Position numbers and translations under genes: made by a program. This document shows positions 59,393-64,000 of a stretch of 64,000 nt of DNA, piece by piece (the first letter of the stretch is position 1; the number at the start of each line of letters is the position of its first letter). The stretch spans positions 3,100,001-3,164,000 of the forward strand of contig NC_012872.2 of NCBI RefSeq assembly GCF_000003195.3, read 5' to 3'. This stretch comes from Sorghum bicolor (taxonomy: Eukaryota > Streptophyta > Magnoliopsida > Poales > Poaceae). The notes beneath the pieces are model-generated. The model saw nothing but the letters and a program-made list of their open reading frames with translations. It did not search any database and was not told the origin of the DNA.

Positions 59393-60471
59393 AGTGCTGC
59401 GGCGTGCAGTTCACGGCCTAATGTTCAGGACCCTTGCCATTAGGCTGGCCCACATATACACGAGGACACCATGTCCAGGGCCTAAACATCGAAAGAGGAG
59501 GACATCTCGCTCTCCTCCTCACCCGATCTAGTGTGTAGTTGGGCCTCAGGATCCTAAAAGGGGTTCCAATGTTCGGGCCTATGTTAAATTCCACCTAATC
59601 CTATTCAATATTTTTCATGGGCCAAAGTTGATCATTTCTATCTTTTATCCATTTGACGAGATGAGATGAGACATAGATAGAGAACCGCAATGATGGTCGG
59701 TTCCATACCCAATTTCATCTCTAATAAATCAACTTGTAAAATTATCTTAAGTTTTTTTTGAAGTTTAATGTAATTTATCGAAATAGAATGCCAACTTAAA
59801 ATCTTTAGATCAGATATACTATTAAGTATATTTTCATTATATGCGCGTTTAGGGTGAATAATATTAGTGCCTACAAATTCAGTTAAACAAAAAAAGGATT
59901 TATGATAACTCTTGAAAATTAATCTACTTTGGAGATGGAGGAAGAAGGAAGTAATTCAGAGTAGTACTCCCTTTCATTCTAACACTCAAAATTTATTCCT
60001 CAAATATAATGCATTCTACAGGACAAAACTTAATTTTACATTAAATACTTTCTATTTATCAGCAATCACCATTAATCAAGTTGATTATAAGGTCTGATTA
60101 GAAAAATAAAGCGAGAATACATGCGTCTTTTATGTTCTCTTTGAATTTGTCTTAAGATGTCTAGAATGCACTTTATTACATGTCAGAGGAAGTAAATTAT
60201 TAAATCACACGGCTTGGTGCCTGAAATGACTAGTAGGCTGTAGTCATTTGGAAATTATCTTTCAGATCGCTGTAATCATTCCAAATACTAAAAGAATCCC
60301 ATACTTTGTTCGTTCGAAAGGAATCACATACTACTTCGATTAGCTGATGAAACACTCTCGATCGTACCTGGTTAGTCAGTTTGGTGCTAAAAGTCGTTTG
60401 CTTCATTGTTTGTGTCTGGTTGTCTGCACTTGGGGCCTTGCTAGTGTGTCGTTGCAAAACCGTGCGATGAA
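59393..60471. other. Intergenic, AT-rich, no gene seen
   Basis: No domain-bearing frame and no further MITE with recognisable ends. Confidence 0.45.
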
Positions 60472-60719
60472 GGTCTTGTCTGTTCACTCAAAAAACAAAA
60501 ACTTTTCAAAATTTTTCGTCATATCGAATTTTACGATATATGCATTGAATATTAAATATAATCGAAAACAAAAATAAATTACATAATTTACCTGTTAATT
60601 GCGAGATAAATATTTTGAGTTTGAGGCTACTCAGTTTATAATTAGACAATAAATGTCAAACAAAAACGAAAGTGTTATCGTACCAAAAATTTAAAAAATT
60701 ATCAAAGCTAAACAAGGCC
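60472..60719 (+). mobile_element. Tourist-like MITE, family A
   Basis: Starts GGTCTTGTCTGTTCACTC and ends AGCTAAACAAGGCC. It has the core motifs cattgaatattaaatataatcg and caaaaacgaaagtg. Confidence 0.87.
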
Positions 60720-60801
60720 GAAAACGTGTTTAGAGCCTTCATCAATTTTTTCCTATTTTTTTCTCACAAGTTTTCGTTCTTTAGTCTCACACGTCAATTA
60801 A

Positions 60802-61038
60802 GGCCTTATTTAGTTCTCAAAAAAAATTGCAATTTTTTTTTTCAAATTCTTCATTACATCAAATTATGTATGGAGCATTAAATATAAATAAAATAAATAA
60901 TTAATTAGACAATTTATCTGTAATTTATGAGATGAATCTTTTAAATTTAGTTAGTCTATGGATAGACAATATTTATCAAATACAAACGAATATGTTATAA
61001 TATTTATTTTGCAATAAAATTTAGAATTTAACAAGGCC
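60802..61038 (+). mobile_element. Tourist-like MITE, family A
   Basis: GGCCTTATTTAGTTCTC to ATTTAACAAGGCC with TAA on both sides (60799-60801 and 61039-61041). Confidence 0.92.
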
Positions 61039-61041
61039 TAA

Positions 61042-62510
61042 ACTTGTGGTTAGGAACGATGCAGGACTACTGCTCGTACGGAGCAGCAGATCTGGTACCT
61101 AGGTGCTCGTTATTTTTGGGGAAAAATTAAATTATAAATGTATAAATATTTGTAGGACAGAGGGAGTAAATCTGCTAGGTATTTTAGCAGTTTTTTTTAT
61201 AATAAATCAGTAAACACTATTTTCTGTTATGGACTATACAAACAAACAAGGAGGACACTGGACAGTGGACACGGAGCATCGAACGGTCAGAGTTCAGACC
61301 ATGACGACAGTATCGGGTACTACTCTGGACTCGCAGCAGTGCCTGCCGGCCGGTTGAGGCGCAGGAAGTGAGCAGCCTGCAGGCACTTGGGCCGTGCCAC
61401 GGTCCCCAAACATGCATGCGCCAAATATCATACCGTGCCAAGTTATTTATTTATTTAAGTTTTATTAAATTTATAAAATATATTAATAATATCTATGATA
61501 CGAAACAATGAGCATCATTAGAAACTTGGATTAAATATAGAGTTAGAATTGCATCTTTTTTGTAGAACTGGTGTATACGTACTAGTACCCCTCAAGTACC
61601 AACCTTTCAATTTGACTGCTCGTATTTTGCACAAATGTTTACGTAGTCAGCCGGAAATGCATAGCATGCCGGTGTGCTTTTGATTAAAAAAAAAGAATCT
61701 GCTGATATTTTGTCGCTTTATTTAACCAAACAAACACGGTTTGTCAAGGCTCGCAGAAAGTAAAACCCAAGTTGTCAATTACTCTGGAATAAAGGCTAGT
61801 ACTCTATTTGATTCCGTACACTAAAACCATCCCGCCCTTGGATTACTAGCATCGTCCAGACGTGCAGTGACAACACATTTTCTATTGCAATAAGGTTCAC
61901 AGTCACTGCCATCTTTTCCTACAACAAAACAAAAAGGAATGTTACAAATTTACAAAGGCTTGAACACTTTTTTTTTAAAAAAAAAAAATTAAAACTTGCC
62001 TAAACACTTTTCCCCTTGAGACAACACTTTGTGTTCTTGTAACAAAAAGGAATGTCAGTTTGATTAAACAGACTAAATGGGCTTTAGCCAAAGTCACCAA
62101 ATTAAATGAGCCTAAATCTCACATTTTAGTTAATTTGGAACCAAACACCATGTCTCTTTTAGTCTCTTTTCGCCACCAAAAACACTAAACAAGTTCGTAA
62201 CGTTGCAGCTCTTTGCCTTTAGGTGTTTTGTGGAGTCCAGTCCCGTCCCGTCCCGTCCCGTGCGTGACACTGTACGTACATACTCCTGGTGGGTGAATCC
62301 TGAAACCCTGATCGCCCTGCACGGCTGCACCTGCAAGAGCCGTTTGTGAAACTGAAACCGGCAGAAAACAGGCCCGGCAAGCAGACAGAGACAGGGGAAG
62401 GCGAATCCATTTCGAAACGGGAAACAACGCTGCGAGATCGGCCAGTCCACACGTCTTTTTTCCCCGACACGCCCTCCCCGGCCCAGACTCGCTCTGCACG
62501 TACGACTGCA
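61042..62510. other. Intergenic, no gene seen
   Basis: AT-rich to about 62.1 kb, then mixed composition with a tcccg repeat (62240-62260). Open frames carry no recognised domain. Confidence 0.45.
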
Positions 62511-62589
62511 TCTTTTGATCTTAGTTAGTCCATAATTGAATAATATTTGTCACAAACAAATTTTTCAGTTTTCGGAACTAAACAAGGCC
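62511..62589 (+). mobile_element. Tourist family A right-end remnant near the R2R3-MYB start
   Basis: Only the last about 75 bp remain: ttttgatcttagttagtcc, aataatatttgtcacaaac and GGAACTAAACAAGGCC. It ends 185 bp before the MYB start codon, so it lies in the proximal promoter or 5' leader. Confidence 0.87.
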
Positions 62590-62773
62590 CTAGTAGAGAA
62601 AACAGGGGCTGGGACCGACGGATGGATGCTCCAACGAACGCAGGACAGGTACAAGTACAGGCTGCACCACAACTGCCAGTCGCGCGCAGGCCTCCTCTAG
62701 TCTTCTTGCCGGCCGGCTGCTTGTGCTAGCAGTAGCAGATAGGAGGAGTGGCCGGGGTGCCCGGGTGTCGCCC

Positions 62774-63740
62774 ATGGGACGGACGCCGTGCTGCGACAGG
62801 GCGGCCGTGAAGCGGGGCCCGTGGTCGCCGGAGGAGGACGAGGCGCTGCGGAGCTACGTCCAGCGCCACGGCAGCGGCGGCAACTGGATCGCCATGCCCA
62901 AGAAAGCCGGTGAGTGATCGATCGAGCCAGCGACTTCACCCCCTCCTCCTCCTTCCTCCTCTCTCAACTGCTGGTACCTGCGTGCCATAGTACTAGTAGC
63001 ATGCACTGACGACGGGTTGCTGCGTTGCCGGCCGGCGCGTCGCATGCAGGGCTCAAGAGGTGCGGCAAGAGCTGCAGGCTGCGCTGGCTCAACTACCTCC
63101 GCCCCGACATCCGCCACGGCGGCTTCACCGCCGAGGAGGACGCCGTCATCTTGTCCCTCTACACCCAGCTCGGGAGCAAGTGAGTAGACGAACTCCTCCT
63201 CTTCCATCTTTCTTCAATTTCTTGATGCCATGCCGTGCCCAAGCATCTCTTTGACTGCTCCACGCCAGGTGGTCGCTGATAGCCTCGCAGATGGAGGGGA
63301 GGACGGACAACGACGTCAAGAACCACTGGAACACCAAGCTCAAGAAGCGCCTCCTCGCCGCCGCGGCCACCTCCTCGCCGCCACCCCACGCCCGGCTGCC
63401 GGCACCCGCGCCTGCTTCCCGTACCGCACACGTTTCCGCGTCGTCACTGTTCCCATCGCTCGCCATACCGACCGTGAAGACCGAGGCGTACACCTACGAC
63501 GACTTCCTGGCGCCGGCGCTCGGTGACCCGTTCGCCGCCGCCGACGGCTCCACCTCGGCCGCCTCCGCGGCGTCGTCGGCCTCCAACTGGTCCACGGCGG
63601 ACAACGGCGCCAGCGAAGTGTCCCTCTTCCTGCTGGACTTCTGCGCGGGCCCCGACCTCGGCGCCGTCGCCGCCGCCGACCAGCTCAAGCTACCCGGCGG
63701 CTACTACTACCCTCTCGACTCGAGCTTGTCGCCGGTATAG
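62774..63740 (+). CDS. R2R3-MYB transcription factor, subgroup 14 (RAX/MYB36)-like, 3 exons
   Basis: Exons 62774-62909, 63050-63179 and 63269-63740 total 738 bp, giving 245 aa. The intron positions and phases are those usual for R2R3-MYB genes. R2 carries W17, W38 and W58; the HGSGGNW loop places one extra residue between the first two tryptophans, as in the RAX/MYB36 group. R3 has F71 in place of its first tryptophan, then W90 and W109, with [17 protein letters not shown]. The N terminus MGRTPCCD is typical. I see no bHLH-interaction signature in R3. The C terminus is Ala/Ser-rich and short. Subgroup 14 members control axillary meristem formation (RAX) and Casparian-strip differentiation (MYB36); which role applies here is not decided. 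The ATG at 62774 is the first in this frame after the upstream stop. Confidence 0.95.
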
Positions 63741-64000
63741 CTAGCTTCTTCATGCGTACGTCGTCGTCGTCGATCGTTCCAACGACAGAGTAGCGGTAGA
63801 TTGGTAGTACCATGTTGCATGTTCTCGGGAGTCGGGGTCGTCGCTTCGTGATCAGACGCTGCATGAAAACCCGCGTTTTGTCTTCACGGAAAATTTCTGC
63901 CGAAATTAACATTTCCATCGGTGATCGGTGAAAGAAAAAAACTACTATCTGTGATTGAAAATGTGCTACTCGTAGTTGCTTAATTCTGTTCTCACATACA
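63741..64000. other. 3' UTR and downstream of the R2R3-MYB gene
   Basis: Contains a short cgtcgtcgtcg run near 63760. No other gene is visible before the window ends. Confidence 0.5.

Noticed and set aside
62723..62773. N-terminal extension of the R2R3-MYB from an upstream in-frame codon
   Set aside because: The upstream codon is GTG, not ATG; the family N terminus MGR-PCC begins exactly at 62774.

Overview
The window is plant nuclear DNA, almost certainly from a grass of the sorghum/sugarcane group (Andropogoneae). The evidence is multi-exon genes with GT-AG introns, GC-rich grass-type coding exons beside AT-rich intergenic DNA, and a very dense load of grass miniature inverted-repeat transposable elements (MITEs). 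The commonest MITE begins GGCCTTGTTTAGTT and is flanked by TAA or TTA target duplications, as in Tourist/PIF-Harbinger elements. Species assignment (Sorghum likely) is inference.

Five protein genes are well supported. (1) 10127-12730, plus: an 11-exon NDRG/SF21-type alpha/beta-hydrolase-fold protein of 347 aa. (2) 13619-17837, minus: a 5-exon, 401-aa coiled-coil protein of unknown function, tail-to-tail with gene 1. (3) 31030-32425, plus: a 3-exon, 342-aa single-MYB (SHAQKYF) factor with a CCHC zinc knuckle and an RLFGV-type motif. (4) 50408-51547, plus: an intronless 379-aa RR-TZF (CCCH tandem zinc finger) protein. (5) 62774-63740, plus: a 3-exon, 245-aa R2R3-MYB resembling subgroup 14 (RAX/MYB36). 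Exon phases were checked by hand and every joined frame is open to its stop. Genes 3-5 are regulatory proteins but nothing here shows they act together. A possible sixth transcription unit on the minus strand (about 24.1-25.15 kb) has a striking promoter (six TGGGCY motifs, TATA-like box, telo-box) but no coding region I can define.

Layout: 1-9.9 kb is intergenic with MITEs, two (AT)n tracts and a SINE nested in a Stowaway-like element. 9.9-17.9 kb holds the convergent gene pair; intron 4 of gene 2 carries two Stowaway MITEs and a long inverted repeat. 18-24 kb is repeat-rich, with two larger Harbinger-type elements that have GC-rich interiors. 25.1-31 kb and 32.4-50.2 kb are mostly intergenic. 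51.5-62.6 kb is a MITE thicket with tandem, nested and dimeric Tourist copies, the last remnant about 185 bp upstream of the R2R3-MYB start codon.

The most unusual content is the repeat architecture: MITE-into-MITE insertions with target duplications visible on both sides, a head-to-tail MITE dimer with one pair of flanking duplications, an inverted MITE pair, and an intronic foldback. I found no CRISPR array, rRNA gene or canonical tRNA gene, and no evidence for a wholly new biochemical system.
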